A DNA stretch of 64,000 nucleotides, taken from assembly GCF_014705655.1 (NCBI RefSeq), contig NZ_JACXIY010000002.1, positions 62,001 through 126,000 of the forward strand. The letters run 5' to 3'. Shown one piece after another: positions 25,222 through 34,169 of this stretch. Numbering within the stretch: position 1 is the stretch's first letter; each line of letters starts with the position of its first letter. Under the pieces are notes generated by a model that saw only the letters and a program-made list of their open reading frames with translations, did no database searches and was not told where the DNA came from. This stretch comes from Paenibacillus arenilitoris. Its GTDB lineage: Bacteria; Bacillota; Bacilli; Paenibacillales; Paenibacillaceae. The translations under genes and the position numbers were made by a program.

Positions 25222-26178
25222 CTAGAATAGTTTACTTTCCTTGTCGTACCAGCCGGCGAGCTTGTTCGCGATCAGGACGAGCAGGAAGCCGAATACGGAC
25301 TGGTACAGCGTAATCGCCGAAGCAAAGCCGAATTCGCCGGAGCGGATCGCCGTGCGGTACACATAGACGTCGATAATATCGGTCGTCGGAAGCAGCAGCG
25401 GATTCAGGAACGTAACCCCCATAATCATGCTAAGATCGCCCTTGAGCATGCCGCCGATGCCGAGCAGGGTAAGCATAATAATTGACGGGATGAGCAGCGG
25501 CAGCGTAATCCGCGTCATCAGCTGCACTCTGGAAGCGCCGTCAATTCGGGCCGCTTCATAATAAGAGGTGTCGATGCCCTGCAGCACCGCATAATAAATG
25601 ATCGCGCCGTAGCCCGCGCTCTTCCATATATTCGCGGCGACCAGAATGACGACGAACAACCACGGATTCGAATACCAGTCGACGGGCTGCATGCCGACCG
25701 TTTCGAACAAGCGGTTCAGCAGCCCTTTGTCGAAGTCGAGCAGAGAGAACAGAATGGCGCCGATGACGATCCAGGAAATAAAATAAGGAAAAAACATGAC
25801 GCTTTGCGTGATTTTAATGAAGGATCTGCTTCTCAGCTCGTTCAGAATAATGGCGATCGCCACCGAGAAGAAGGTGCCGGTTAGCATGTACAGCACGTTC
25901 AGCATGACCGTGTTGCGAGTGGCGCGGATTGCGCTGTCCATGCTGGAGAAGAAAAAGTCGAAATTATCGAAGCCGGCCCAAGGGCTGCCGAAGATGCCGC
26001 CGTTGTAATTGTAGTTTTTGAATACGAGTATGAGTCCGCTCATGGGCAGGTAGGCGAACAGCACAAGCACGATAACGCCGGGCAGGGCCAGCAGCAGCAG
26101 CGGGCTGTCATTGCGCAAGGCTTGGAGCCGGCTCTTGCGGCCGGCCGTTATGGACCGCTGTAAGGCTTCGTCTGACAT
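25222..26178 (-). CDS. Sugar ABC permease, LplB type (second system)
   Basis: 318 residues, first gene of the minus-strand transporter operon. Landmarks 'YLPMSGLILVFKNYNYNGGIFGSPWAGFDNF' and coupling loop 'YYEAARIDGASRVQLMTRITLPLLIP', and the ending 'NKLAGWYDKESKLF'. The start ATG 26178 follows AAAGGAGTG. A cre-like site lies about 130 bases upstream, hinting at repression by glucose. Confidence 0.93.
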   Translation of the reverse strand: MSDEALQRSITAGRKSRLQALRNDSPLLLLALPGVIVLVLFAYLPMSGLILVFKNYNYNGGIFGSPWAGFDNFDFFFSSMDSAIRATRNTVMLNVLYMLTGTFFSVAIAIILNELRSRSFIKITQSVMFFPYFISWIVIGAILFSLLDFDKGLLNRLFETVGMQPVDWYSNPWLFVVILVAANIWKSAGYGAIIYYAVLQGIDTSYYEAARIDGASRVQLMTRITLPLLIPSIIMLTLLGIGGMLKGDLSMIMGVTFLNPLLLPTTDIIDVYVYRTAIRSGEFGFASAITLYQSVFGFLLVLIANKLAGWYDKESKLF

Positions 26179-26306
26179 AGGTGATTCACTCCTTTAAGGA
26201 TCTCTGTATAATGGGGACTTCCGCCGGTCGCAGGGTGCGGGAGGAGGAAGCTTTTGCTTGCACTCAGCATATCTCCACTGGGAATGAAGGCGCTATCACA
26301 AAGAAG

Positions 26307-26320
26307 TGAAAACGCTTAAA
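26307..26320 (-). promoter_or_regulatory. cre-like catabolite repression site
   Basis: TGAAAACGCTTAAA matches the cre consensus TGWAANCGNTNWCA at 13 of 14 positions. It stands in the 339-base gap upstream of the second transporter operon, which otherwise holds two terminators and no gene. CcpA bound here would repress the operon when preferred sugars are present. Confidence 0.55.
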
Positions 26321-26360
26321 TGAAGGGCTCAAAGCCGGCTTAAAAAAAGTGAAATCGCAT

Positions 26361-26402
26361 AAAAAAACTGGCTTTTAGCTGTATTTGCAGCCTAAAGGCC
26401 AG
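26361..26402 (-). terminator. Second of two tandem terminators after the AraC sensor gene
   Basis: Stem CTGGCTTTTAG (26368-26378) with CTAAAGGCCAG (26392-26402, one mismatch/bulge) and inner CTGTATTTGCAG pairing; on the minus strand it is followed by seven T residues (26361-26367). Confidence 0.75.
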
Positions 26403-26410
26403 CACATCTA

Positions 26411-26443
26411 CAAAAAAAAGATCCCGAAGCTTGGCATCGGGAC
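26411..26443 (-). terminator. First of two tandem terminators after the AraC sensor gene
   Basis: Stem TCCCGA (26437-26442 on the minus strand) with TCGGGA (26422-26427), loop of about nine, then TC followed by eight T residues on the minus strand. Confidence 0.8.
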
Positions 26444-26517
26444 TGACTGATTTATTCAATTTAACGACATTAAGATTAACTGCCTGATCCATCATCTCTC
26501 CTGACAGGTACCCTGAT

Positions 26518-28779
26518 TTAGTCACCTTGCTGCAAAATATGGTTCAACCGCCATTTGGACGGCGTCACGCCGTAGCGTTTTTTGAACAGCGTGGTGAAGT
26601 AGGTGCTGCTGCTGTAGCCCGACATCTCCGCGATTTCACGAATATCCAGCTCCGGATCGCTTATGAGCAGGGCGCGCGCATGCTCGAGTCTGACCAGATG
26701 GACGAAGTCCGGGAAGCTGCTGCCCGTCGCTTCCGTAATCATGCGGCTCAGATAGGGAGGGCTGATCGCCAGCTTGTCCGCCAGGCCGTTCAAGGAGAGC
26801 GTCGGATCGTTATAATGCTTGCGGATATAGGCGATCGCTTCGTCCGCTGCGCTGCGGGTCTGCACCGTATTCAGCTCGTCCAGCTTCTCGCAGGCGTTCA
26901 GGCAAAGCTGCTCCAGCCATACTCCAAGCTCCACATAATCGGTTATCCGCCAAATCCGCTGATAATGCATGAGAAAGTCCGAGTGCCGAGCGATGCCGTT
27001 CGCAAGACCGGTATCGCCTATTTTGTCCAGCTCCAGAGCGAGCCTGGACAAGGCGATCGTCGCCTGCTCCGCCCGGTAGCTGCCGGCCGCCGCCAGCAGA
27101 CGCTCGATTGCCCCGGGAATCAGCTTATACTCCCGGTTTCTCACGATTTGCAGCACGGCTTCGAGCGAGCTGTCCGGCATCGGACTGCCGTTCAGGTGAA
27201 ACGTATCGTCCGCATAGATGACGGCAGCTTGTGGCCGGAGCTTTCTGTACTGCAGGCTGTCGTTCGCCTCGTCGTACAGCTGCTTCAGCAGTCCGGCATC
27301 GGCGGACAGGCGGCTGACGCCGATCGAGCAGACCGTGCCTGGCCAAGACCGGATCTCCTCGCTGAGCTGCTCCCACCGTTCGCGGACGAGACCGTTATCG
27401 CCGAAGCTGCCCGATTCCGTCTCGCTCACAATGAGCACGGCGGCATCCGGATGCGGGAAAAATCCGCGGCAGGCCGCCTTGCCGTCAAAAAGCCGCTCGT
27501 TCAGCTGAGGCAAGCTTCTGATTCTCTCTATTTTCTCCTCATCGATCACTCCGTTGTCCGCGCCGGTGCGGTTCAACCGCAGCACCGCCACGCAAAATGC
27601 CGCGCTGCCGGAAGAATCCTGCAGGGGAGGCAGGGCGGACGGGAGCTGATCGCCGGAGCGATACGGTGAGGTCAGCCAGCGCAGCAAGGCGCTGTCCTCC
27701 TTCTCGCGCTTCAGCTCCCCGAATTCTCCGGCGATCCGCTCCAGCTCCCGGTTCGCCTCGTCGAAGCCTCCGTCTTTCGCGAAGGCGAGGCGGTCGCCGG
27801 ACAGGCTGCGGATGTTGCCGAACAGGGTGCCGATCGGCTTGTACATGCGGTGCGAGACGAAAGCGGCAACGGCTGCTGCTGCGGCGATCAGCGCCAGACA
27901 AAGGCCGATCATGAGCTTCAAGGCATTGGCAATGTCGCGTACGCTATCCTTGTAGGACGTTTCCGAAAGAAACCAAAGCCCGCCCTGCCGCGCCTGGCGG
28001 TAAGCGACCAGCTTCCTGGCGCCGCTGCCGTCCTTCCAGATCAACGTGCCTGCTTTGCTTGCTCCGCTTGCGATTTGCCGCAGCATGGCTTCGTCGAAGG
28101 AGGCGCTTGGCAGCCCGCTTTGCATCAGGAGAAGCCCCCCGGCATCCAGAACAGCGTAGCGCGTATCGCCGTCTTCGCTGCTTCCGAATATATTTTCCTG
28201 AAGCTTCCGCAAATTGACGGTCATGGCGATCGCGCCGTGGTACTCGCTGCTGCCGAAGGCGCGGTCGTTGTAGAAGAGAGTCATCAGCCTCTCCTGCTCG
28301 CCGCTGTTCAGCGTCGCGTTCCAGACGAACGGCGACTGCTTGATCTCCCCGTCGCGGACGAGCTCGAACAGCTCCCGCTTCGCCGAAGGGCTGAGCGGAT
28401 TGTTCTCAAACATAAGCGCCGGACCGTCCTGTCCCATAATATAGGCGTTTTCCAGAAACGCATTAACCGTAATTGTGCCGCGCATTTGGCTGAGCGCGCT
28501 GTACAGCTGATCGCTCCAGCCGTTGTCCCCGTTTTGCATGACCGTATTAATGTTCGGATTGCGGTAGAAATCCATCGTATAGTTCTGGACCATGTCCATA
28601 TACTTCGTAAACACGGTCTCTGTATTTAGGAGAACGCTTTCATTTACCTGATTGACATGATCGACCGTTTTTTCCCTGAACCAGAAGAACAAGGCGCTGG
28701 CCAGCACAAGCACCGAACAGACCGATATTAAAGTCAGGCTCATAAAAAAACGGAATTTCAGCTGTCTTTCTCCCCTCAT
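26518..28779 (-). CDS. Membrane-bound AraC-family regulator (sensor fused to DNA-binding domain)
   Basis: 753 residues. First transmembrane segment about residues 8-32 ('FFMSLTLISVCSVLVLASALFFW'), an outside Cache-like domain, second transmembrane segment about 290-310 ('LKLMIGLCLALIAAAAAVAAFVS'), a linker with a coiled-coil-like 'ANRELERIAGEFGELKREKED', and a C-terminal AraC domain ('LSLNGLADKLAISPPYLSRMI' and 'IREIAEMSGYSSSTYFTTLFKKRYG'). Divergent from the GH43/CE8 operon and upstream of a sugar transporter on its own strand; it likely activates one or both in answer to an extracellular sugar. Two tandem terminators isolate it from the transporter. Confidence 0.92.
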   Translation of the reverse strand: MRGERQLKFRFFMSLTLISVCSVLVLASALFFWFREKTVDHVNQVNESVLLNTETVFTKYMDMVQNYTMDFYRNPNINTVMQNGDNGWSDQLYSALSQMRGTITVNAFLENAYIMGQDGPALMFENNPLSPSAKRELFELVRDGEIKQSPFVWNATLNSGEQERLMTLFYNDRAFGSSEYHGAIAMTVNLRKLQENIFGSSEDGDTRYAVLDAGGLLLMQSGLPSASFDEAMLRQIASGASKAGTLIWKDGSGARKLVAYRQARQGGLWFLSETSYKDSVRDIANALKLMIGLCLALIAAAAAVAAFVSHRMYKPIGTLFGNIRSLSGDRLAFAKDGGFDEANRELERIAGEFGELKREKEDSALLRWLTSPYRSGDQLPSALPPLQDSSGSAAFCVAVLRLNRTGADNGVIDEEKIERIRSLPQLNERLFDGKAACRGFFPHPDAAVLIVSETESGSFGDNGLVRERWEQLSEEIRSWPGTVCSIGVSRLSADAGLLKQLYDEANDSLQYRKLRPQAAVIYADDTFHLNGSPMPDSSLEAVLQIVRNREYKLIPGAIERLLAAAGSYRAEQATIALSRLALELDKIGDTGLANGIARHSDFLMHYQRIWRITDYVELGVWLEQLCLNACEKLDELNTVQTRSAADEAIAYIRKHYNDPTLSLNGLADKLAISPPYLSRMITEATGSSFPDFVHLVRLEHARALLISDPELDIREIAEMSGYSSSTYFTTLFKKRYGVTPSKWRLNHILQQGD

Positions 28780-28974
28780 GGCTATCGCTCCTTTACGGTA
28801 TTAACTATACACATAATTGCAAGGGAAGTTAACTGTCCCACAGAAGTGTGGAATTGAGAAAAAGCATGGATATATAAGAAACAAGAAAATAAGCATGAAT
28901 GATTCAAGATTATGATGTTTTCTTGAACTATACTTGTAATAGCTTACATTTCAGATTATACGGGAGGCAGAAGC
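28780..28974. promoter_or_regulatory. Divergent promoter region between AraC sensor and GH43
   Basis: 195 AT-rich bases. On the + strand TTGAAC (28923-28928) is followed after 16 bases by TACATT (28945-28950), and TTGTAA (28934-28939) after 16 bases by TTATAC (28956-28961); either could serve the GH43 operon. GGGAGG precedes ATG 28975. Neither promoter is strong, consistent with activator dependence. Confidence 0.4.
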
Positions 28975-30600
28975 ATGCGAAAGTTTCAAAATCCGGTGCT
29001 GCCGGGCTTTTATCCCGATCCGTCCGCTGTACGCGTCGGAGAAGACTATTATCTGGTCACGTCCAGCTTTGAATTTTTTCCGGGAGTTCCGATTTTCCAC
29101 AGCAAAGACCTCGTGCATTGGCGTCAGATCGGCCATGTGCTGGACCGCCCGTCTCAGCTCAATCTGGACGGCATTCTCCCTTCAAGGGGAATTTGGGCCC
29201 CGACGCTTCGCTACCATAACGGCGTCTATTATTTGATTACAACCTTCGTCGATAACGAGAAGGAGTGCCATAACTTTTATGTCACGGCAACCGACCCGGC
29301 CGGCAGCTGGTCCGATCCGGTGTGGCTGGAGGATGCGCCGGGTATCGATCCTTCGCTATTCTTCGATGACGACGGCAAAGTCTATTACACGGGCAACCGG
29401 GTTCCCCCGGGAGGGCAGCTGTATCCAAAGCATATGGACATCTGGCAGCAGGAGCTGGATTTGGCGAGCGGCCGGCTCGTCGGACCGAAGACGAGCGTCT
29501 GGCAAGGAGCGCTCAAGGTCGGACACGCCCAGGAAGGGCCGCATCTGTACAAAATCGGCAAATGGTATTATTTGATGATCGCCGAAGGCGGCACAGGACA
29601 TACGCATGCGATTACGATCGCGCGCAGCGAGTCGCCGGCGGGACCTTACGAGGGTTATAAGGGCAATCCGATTCTCACTCACCGTCATCTGGGACGCAGC
29701 TATCCGATCGTCAACGTCGGCCACGGCGAGCTGATCGAGACGCAGAAGGGAGACTGGTGGATGATTTGTCTCGCTTCGCGGCCATATGGCGGTTACTACC
29801 GGAACCTCGGCCGCGAAACCTTCCTTGTGCCTGTAATATGGGAGCAGGAGTGGCCGGTCGTCAGTCCGGGAAAAGGGGTCGTGGAGCAGATCGCGGATGC
29901 GCCGGATCTGCCCGAGACGAAGTGGCCGGAGCAGCCTGCGCGTGACGACTTCGACCGTGCGGAGCTGGCGCCGGTCTGGAACTTTATCCGTACGCCGCAC
30001 GGTGATTTCTGGAGCTTGACGGACAATCCCGGCTCGCTGCGCCTTATGCTGAAGCAGGCGTCCATCACTGCCGACGGGAACTCTTCCTTCGTGGGCCGGA
30101 GACAGCAGCATATGAGCTTCCGCGCCGAAACCTCGATGCGCTTCGCGCCGGAGCAATCGGGTGACAAGGCGGGGCTGGTACTGCTGCAAAACGCTAGTTA
30201 CCAATTCCGCCTGGAATACGGAAGCTTTGACGGCGTTACGGAAATTCGGCTTACAGAGCGGAGGGGCGGAGAAGAGTCGGTGCTGGGGGCGGCTCCGTAT
30301 GGCGGCGACAGCCTGCTGCTGAAAGCGGAGGCGCATGGCCAGAGATACGCCTTTTACTGGCGCACGAATGAATCGGAGCCGTGGAAGGCTTTGGCCGAGG
30401 AAGCCGACGGCACGATTTTGAGCACGGATGTTGCCGGAGGCTTCACCGGCGCCTATATGGGCATGTACGCCGCATGCAGCGAGGCCGGCCGGACGCATTA
30501 TGCGGATTTCGACTGGTTCAGCTATGAATCTCTCGATCATGAAGAAGAAGCTGCCGATTCCGCTCCGTCCACACTGGAAAGGAGTTCGACCTTATGTTGA
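28975..30600 (+). CDS. Glycoside hydrolase family 43 (beta-xylosidase / alpha-arabinofuranosidase-like)
   Basis: 541 residues: a five-bladed propeller catalytic domain (about 1-310) and a C-terminal beta-sandwich (about 330-530) as in XynB-type GH43 enzymes. Expected catalytic residues: Asp15 in 'GFYPDPS' (base), Asp125 in 'GIDPSLFFDDDG' (pKa modulator) and Glu187 in 'AQEGPHLYK' (acid). Removes terminal xylose or arabinose from oligosaccharides; the exact sugar cannot be read off. No signal peptide, hence cytoplasmic. Its stop overlaps the pectinesterase start by seven bases. Confidence 0.93.
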   Translation: MRKFQNPVLPGFYPDPSAVRVGEDYYLVTSSFEFFPGVPIFHSKDLVHWRQIGHVLDRPSQLNLDGILPSRGIWAPTLRYHNGVYYLITTFVDNEKECHNFYVTATDPAGSWSDPVWLEDAPGIDPSLFFDDDGKVYYTGNRVPPGGQLYPKHMDIWQQELDLASGRLVGPKTSVWQGALKVGHAQEGPHLYKIGKWYYLMIAEGGTGHTHAITIARSESPAGPYEGYKGNPILTHRHLGRSYPIVNVGHGELIETQKGDWWMICLASRPYGGYYRNLGRETFLVPVIWEQEWPVVSPGKGVVEQIADAPDLPETKWPEQPARDDFDRAELAPVWNFIRTPHGDFWSLTDNPGSLRLMLKQASITADGNSSFVGRRQQHMSFRAETSMRFAPEQSGDKAGLVLLQNASYQFRLEYGSFDGVTEIRLTERRGGEESVLGAAPYGGDSLLLKAEAHGQRYAFYWRTNESEPWKALAEEADGTILSTDVAGGFTGAYMGMYAACSEAGRTHYADFDWFSYESLDHEEEAADSAPSTLERSSTLC

Positions 30601-31490
30601 TTGCCGTATCTGTACATACAGAAGATAAGCCCGATTTCGTGCGATTGCAGGAGGCGATCGACTCGATCCCGGAAGGGTATGAGGAGCCGGTTACGATTCG
30701 CATACGCCCAGGCATCTATGAGGAGAAGGTGACGGTTCCAGCCTCCGCGCCGCCGATTCTTCTGCTTGGAGAGGACCGGGTCAAGACGATTTTGACCTGG
30801 TCGGACAACGCCCATACGCTGGGGGAGGACGGCAAGCCGCTCGGAACGTTCCGCTCGGGAACGCTGAACATCTTCGCCGAATCGTTCACGGCAGAAAACG
30901 TGACGATCCGCAACACCTCCGGTCCGGGAACGGGACAAGCGGTGGCTGCCTTCGTCGACGCCGGGCAGGCGGTGTTCCGCCGCGTCAGCCTTCTAGGCGA
31001 CCAGGATACGCTGTATACGGGCAAAGGAAAGCAGTATTACAACGAATGCTGGATCGAAGGCGATGTCGATTATATTTTTGGCGCAGCGACTGCGGTATTC
31101 GACAGATGCAGACTGCATAACAAGCGGTCGAGGGGTTATATTACGGCTGCGTCGACACCGGAAGGCACGGCTTTTGGTTATGTGTTTCTGGATTGCGAGA
31201 TTACAGGCGGCGAAGGCGTGCGCGACGTCTATTTGGGCAGGCCGTGGCGGCCTTATGCCCATGTGGCGTTCATTCGCACTGCCATTGACGGCTCGATCAC
31301 GCCGGAGGGCTGGCATAACTGGGGGCAGCCGGACCGGGAGACGACCAGCCGCTACGAGGAATTTGCAAGCACAGGAGCGGGAGCCGCGCCGGGTCGGCGG
31401 GTTTCCTGGTCGCGTCAGCTGACCGAGGAAGAAGCGTCGGATTACCGGGTGATTCACATTTTTGACGGCTGGCATCCCGAGGGCTACTAA
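30594..31490 (+). CDS. Pectinesterase (carbohydrate esterase family 8)
   Basis: 298-residue right-handed beta-helix enzyme that removes methyl esters from galacturonate units. CE8 active-site motifs are intact: 'GDQDTLY' (Gln137, Asp138), 'GDVDYIFGAA' (Asp159) and 'LGRPWRPYA' (Arg216). ATG 30594 follows AAGGAG and overlaps the GH43 end, so the two are translationally coupled. Unlike many pectinesterases it has no signal peptide, suggesting that it acts on imported methylated oligogalacturonides. Followed by a broken GH105 gene. Confidence 0.94.
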   Translation: MLIAVSVHTEDKPDFVRLQEAIDSIPEGYEEPVTIRIRPGIYEEKVTVPASAPPILLLGEDRVKTILTWSDNAHTLGEDGKPLGTFRSGTLNIFAESFTAENVTIRNTSGPGTGQAVAAFVDAGQAVFRRVSLLGDQDTLYTGKGKQYYNECWIEGDVDYIFGAATAVFDRCRLHNKRSRGYITAASTPEGTAFGYVFLDCEITGGEGVRDVYLGRPWRPYAHVAFIRTAIDGSITPEGWHNWGQPDRETTSRYEEFASTGAGAAPGRRVSWSRQLTEEEASDYRVIHIFDGWHPEGY

Positions 31491-31497
31491 ATCTTGA

Positions 31498-32235
31498 AGG
31501 CACAAAAAAAGATATCCGTTCCAAATGTGGCTGGACGGCTTGTATATGGCATCTCCGTTCCTGGCGGAATATGCGAAAGTGTTCGAGCGGCCGGAGCTGA
31601 TGGATGAGGCGGCGCATCAGATTCTGCTCATCGAGCGAAAAACCCGCGATAAGCGCACCGGCCTGCTCTATCATGGCTGGGACGAATCGAAGGAGCAGGA
31701 ATGGGCCGACTCGCTGACCGGACTGTCCTCGCATTTCTGGAGCCGGGCGATGGGCTGGTATTCGATGGCGGTCGTCGACTGCCTCGAGCATTATCCGGTT
31801 ACGCATCCGAAACGGGGAACGATCATGGGCATCTTCGAGCGGATGTGCCATGCTCTGGCGCGTGTACAGGAGCCGGCAACCGGCTTATGGTATCAGGTGC
31901 TCGATCAGGGCGAGCGGAAGGGCAATTATTTGGAGGCTACGGGCTCGATCATGTTCGTTTATGCGATGGCGAAGGGACAGCGGCTCGGGTATTTGAACTC
32001 CGGCTTGCGTTCCGTGATGCTGAAGGGCTATCAAGGCATTATCGGGCGGCTGGTCACCGAGGATGAGCAGGGCGTTCATCTTCACCAGATTTGCCACGGA
32101 GCCGGCCTCAGCCATGACCGCAACGGCTCGTTCGATTATTACATTTCCGAAGCGGTCGTCTCGGATCATTATATGGGCGTCGGTCCGCTGCTTCTCGCGG
32201 CGCTAGAGGTGGAGCGGAATTTGGAGCAGAAGTAG
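31498..32235 (+). pseudogene. 5'-truncated GH105 unsaturated rhamnogalacturonyl hydrolase remnant
   Basis: The frame encodes only about 245 residues of a family normally around 350-380. Homology begins without a start codon: codons from 31498 read 'RHKKRYPFQMWLDGLYMASPF', matching the middle of YteR/YesR-type enzymes, with an in-frame TGA at 31495. The retained part includes the 'MWLDGLYMA' Asp segment, 'FWSRAMGWYSMA' and 'GAGLSHDRNGSFDYYISE' to the normal C-terminus. The first ATG (31525) has no ribosome binding site. The first barrel helices are missing, so it is probably inactive. It lies 7 bases after the pectinesterase stop, suggesting an internal deletion that removed the gene's 5' part. 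Confidence 0.8.
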
Positions 32236-32289
32236 TCCGCAAAATAACGCCGGCGCTCCCCCATGCCTTCTATTTCCCTTTCAAATTTA

Positions 32290-32347
32290 TGAAAACGCTT
32301 GCCGAATAATGGGGAGTGGAGTACAATGAATTCAACACGGTTGAATT
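32290..32347 (+). promoter_or_regulatory. Promoter with cre-like site and downstream inverted repeat
   Basis: TTGCCG (32299-32304), 17-base spacer, TACAAT (32322-32327). A cre-like TGAAAACGCTTGCC (32290-32303, 12 of 14) overlaps the -35. Just after the -10 lies a perfect inverted repeat AATTCAAC-acg-GTTGAATT (32329-32347), placed where a repressor would block initiation. Drives the oxidoreductase operon beginning at 32380. Confidence 0.6.
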
Positions 32348-32379
32348 TAAATGTATGTAGTTGAACGGAGGGGATAAGC

Positions 32380-33381
32380 TTGAAGAAATTTAAAGTCGGA
32401 CTCGTAGGCGCCGGTGGCGTTACCGAGCTGCACCTGGAAGGCTACAAAGGCAAGCCGGACCGGATCGAGGTTGTCGCGATTTGCGATCCGAACGAGGACA
32501 ATCTTCGCTATCGCGCCGAAAAGTACGGCATTCCGAATACGTTTACGGACCTTGACGCATTCATACGGGACAGCGGCATCGACGTCGCCGTCGTCTGCAC
32601 GCCGACCTCGATCCGCAAGCAGGTCGTTATGCCGCTGCTCGATGCGGGCATTCCGGTATTCGTGGAGAAGCCGTTCTCCGACACGCTTGCCGATGCCGTT
32701 GAAATAACGGAGAAGGCGAAGCGGCTCGGCATACCGGTTGCCGTCAACCAGAACTTCAGGCGCCATTTTCCGTTCGATGTCGCAAGACGACTCGTGGATG
32801 GCGATGCCATCGGCAAGGTGACTTCGATTCAATTCAACCAAATGTTTTTCCGGGAGGATGCCGGCTGGCGGCTCGATTGCGAGCGGCATGCGCTTTCCGT
32901 CATGGGCATCCACTGGTTCGACGGCTTCAGGCAAACGCTCGGCTGCGAAGCGGAATCGGTCACGAGCTTGATGAGCTCTTCGGACGCGATCGGCTGCCGG
33001 GGAGAAACGGACGCGACGGTGCAGATCCAATTCGAGAACGGCGCGTTCGTCACGTATACGCAAAGCTTCTCGTCCGCGGTGAACCGGACGGAGATGATCG
33101 TCATCGGCGAGAGGGGCACCTTAATCTGCAATCATCATTCGGTTCAATTGCATCGCGTCGGCGACCGGGAGCCGTCCGAGCGGTGGATCGTCGACGTCTC
33201 CAGGGAGACGAACAGCCTGGAAAACGTAGGACAGCTGCTGGACTGGATCGAGACGGGCGTGCCGGCGCCGAACAGCGCCGAGGACAATTTGAACGTCGTC
33301 GCCATGCTTGACGCCGCATACGTATCGGCGGGCGAAAAAAGAACGGTGCAGCTGAAGAAAGCAGGCTCGGCATGCCTGTGA
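32380..33381 (+). CDS. Gfo/Idh/MocA-family sugar oxidoreductase
   Basis: 333 residues; TTG start after CGGAGGGG. N-terminal Rossmann fold with 'KVGLVGAGGVTELHLEGYKG', then 'VCTPTSIRKQVVMPLLDAGIPVFVEKPFSD' containing the conserved EKP lysine, and the C-terminal oxidoreductase domain with 'GIHWFDGFRQTLG'. Such enzymes oxidise or reduce sugars, inositols or sugar acids with NAD(P). Its end overlaps the start of the next gene by ten bases. First gene of a three-gene operon with a TIM-barrel isomerase and a cupin, which often works on the keto-sugar intermediates. Confidence 0.92.
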   Translation: MKKFKVGLVGAGGVTELHLEGYKGKPDRIEVVAICDPNEDNLRYRAEKYGIPNTFTDLDAFIRDSGIDVAVVCTPTSIRKQVVMPLLDAGIPVFVEKPFSDTLADAVEITEKAKRLGIPVAVNQNFRRHFPFDVARRLVDGDAIGKVTSIQFNQMFFREDAGWRLDCERHALSVMGIHWFDGFRQTLGCEAESVTSLMSSSDAIGCRGETDATVQIQFENGAFVTYTQSFSSAVNRTEMIVIGERGTLICNHHSVQLHRVGDREPSERWIVDVSRETNSLENVGQLLDWIETGVPAPNSAEDNLNVVAMLDAAYVSAGEKRTVQLKKAGSACL

Positions 33382-34133
33382 AGTTCGCGTTCTCCAGGCC
33401 GACGGCGTCGGAGGACGAAGCGGTCAGGCTTTTTAACGGCTACGTCGAGGCGGGATACGGCGGCTTGCAGCTGAAGGCGGGCCAATACGCGCCTTACGTC
33501 AAGGAGCCCGAACGGTTTCTGGAGAAGTGGGGGCGCCTGAAGGGAGCGGGATCCGCCCTTATTGCAGGCGGCAGCCTGGACAAGGAAAGCCTGGGGCGGC
33601 TGCGCGAGCTGTTCCGGTTCGGCCGGGCGATCGGCACGGAGCTGATCGTATTCTGCCACGGCGTTCCGAGAAGCCGCGTCACGGCGGACGATATCCGGAA
33701 TTACGCGGACGTGTTGTCAGATACGGGCGAAGAAGCGCAGAATTACGGCCTGAAGCTTTCGCTTCACCATCATTACGACCAGCCGGTTATGCACCGGGAA
33801 GACTTCGACCGGTTTTACGACCGCGTCCGCGAAGGGACGGTAGGCCTTACAATCGATACGGCCCACTTGGTCAAATCGGGCATCGAGGATTGCGCGGAGG
33901 TGATCCGCAGCTTCAAAACCGTCATCGACAACTATCATTTGAAAGATTTTGCGGACGGGGAATGGCAGGTGCTCGGAAGAGGGCGGATCGATTTCGGGCC
34001 GATCTTCGAGGCCATTGCCCGCAGCGGCTACGGCGGCTGGGTATCGGCGGACGAGGAGAGCGGCGGCGGCATCGAGGAAGGGATGGCCGAATGCCTCGCT
34101 TTCATGAAGCGGGGGTTCGGGGCGAGTCTATAA
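33372..34133 (+). CDS. Sugar phosphate isomerase/epimerase (xylose isomerase-like TIM barrel)
   Basis: 253 residues of the AP-endonuclease-2/IolE-like family. 'LKLSLHHHYDQPVMHREDFDRFYD', 'VGLTIDTAHLVKSG' and 'IDNYHLKDFADGEWQVLGRGRIDF' show the metal-binding His/Glu/Asp pattern. Overlaps the upstream oxidoreductase gene by ten bases. Probably isomerises or epimerises the product of the oxidoreductase; the substrate is unknown. Confidence 0.9.
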   Translation: MPVKFAFSRPTASEDEAVRLFNGYVEAGYGGLQLKAGQYAPYVKEPERFLEKWGRLKGAGSALIAGGSLDKESLGRLRELFRFGRAIGTELIVFCHGVPRSRVTADDIRNYADVLSDTGEEAQNYGLKLSLHHHYDQPVMHREDFDRFYDRVREGTVGLTIDTAHLVKSGIEDCAEVIRSFKTVIDNYHLKDFADGEWQVLGRGRIDFGPIFEAIARSGYGGWVSADEESGGGIEEGMAECLAFMKRGFGASL

Positions 34134-34169
34134 ATTGATTCATCATTACGCTTAACGAGGTGAAAGCAG

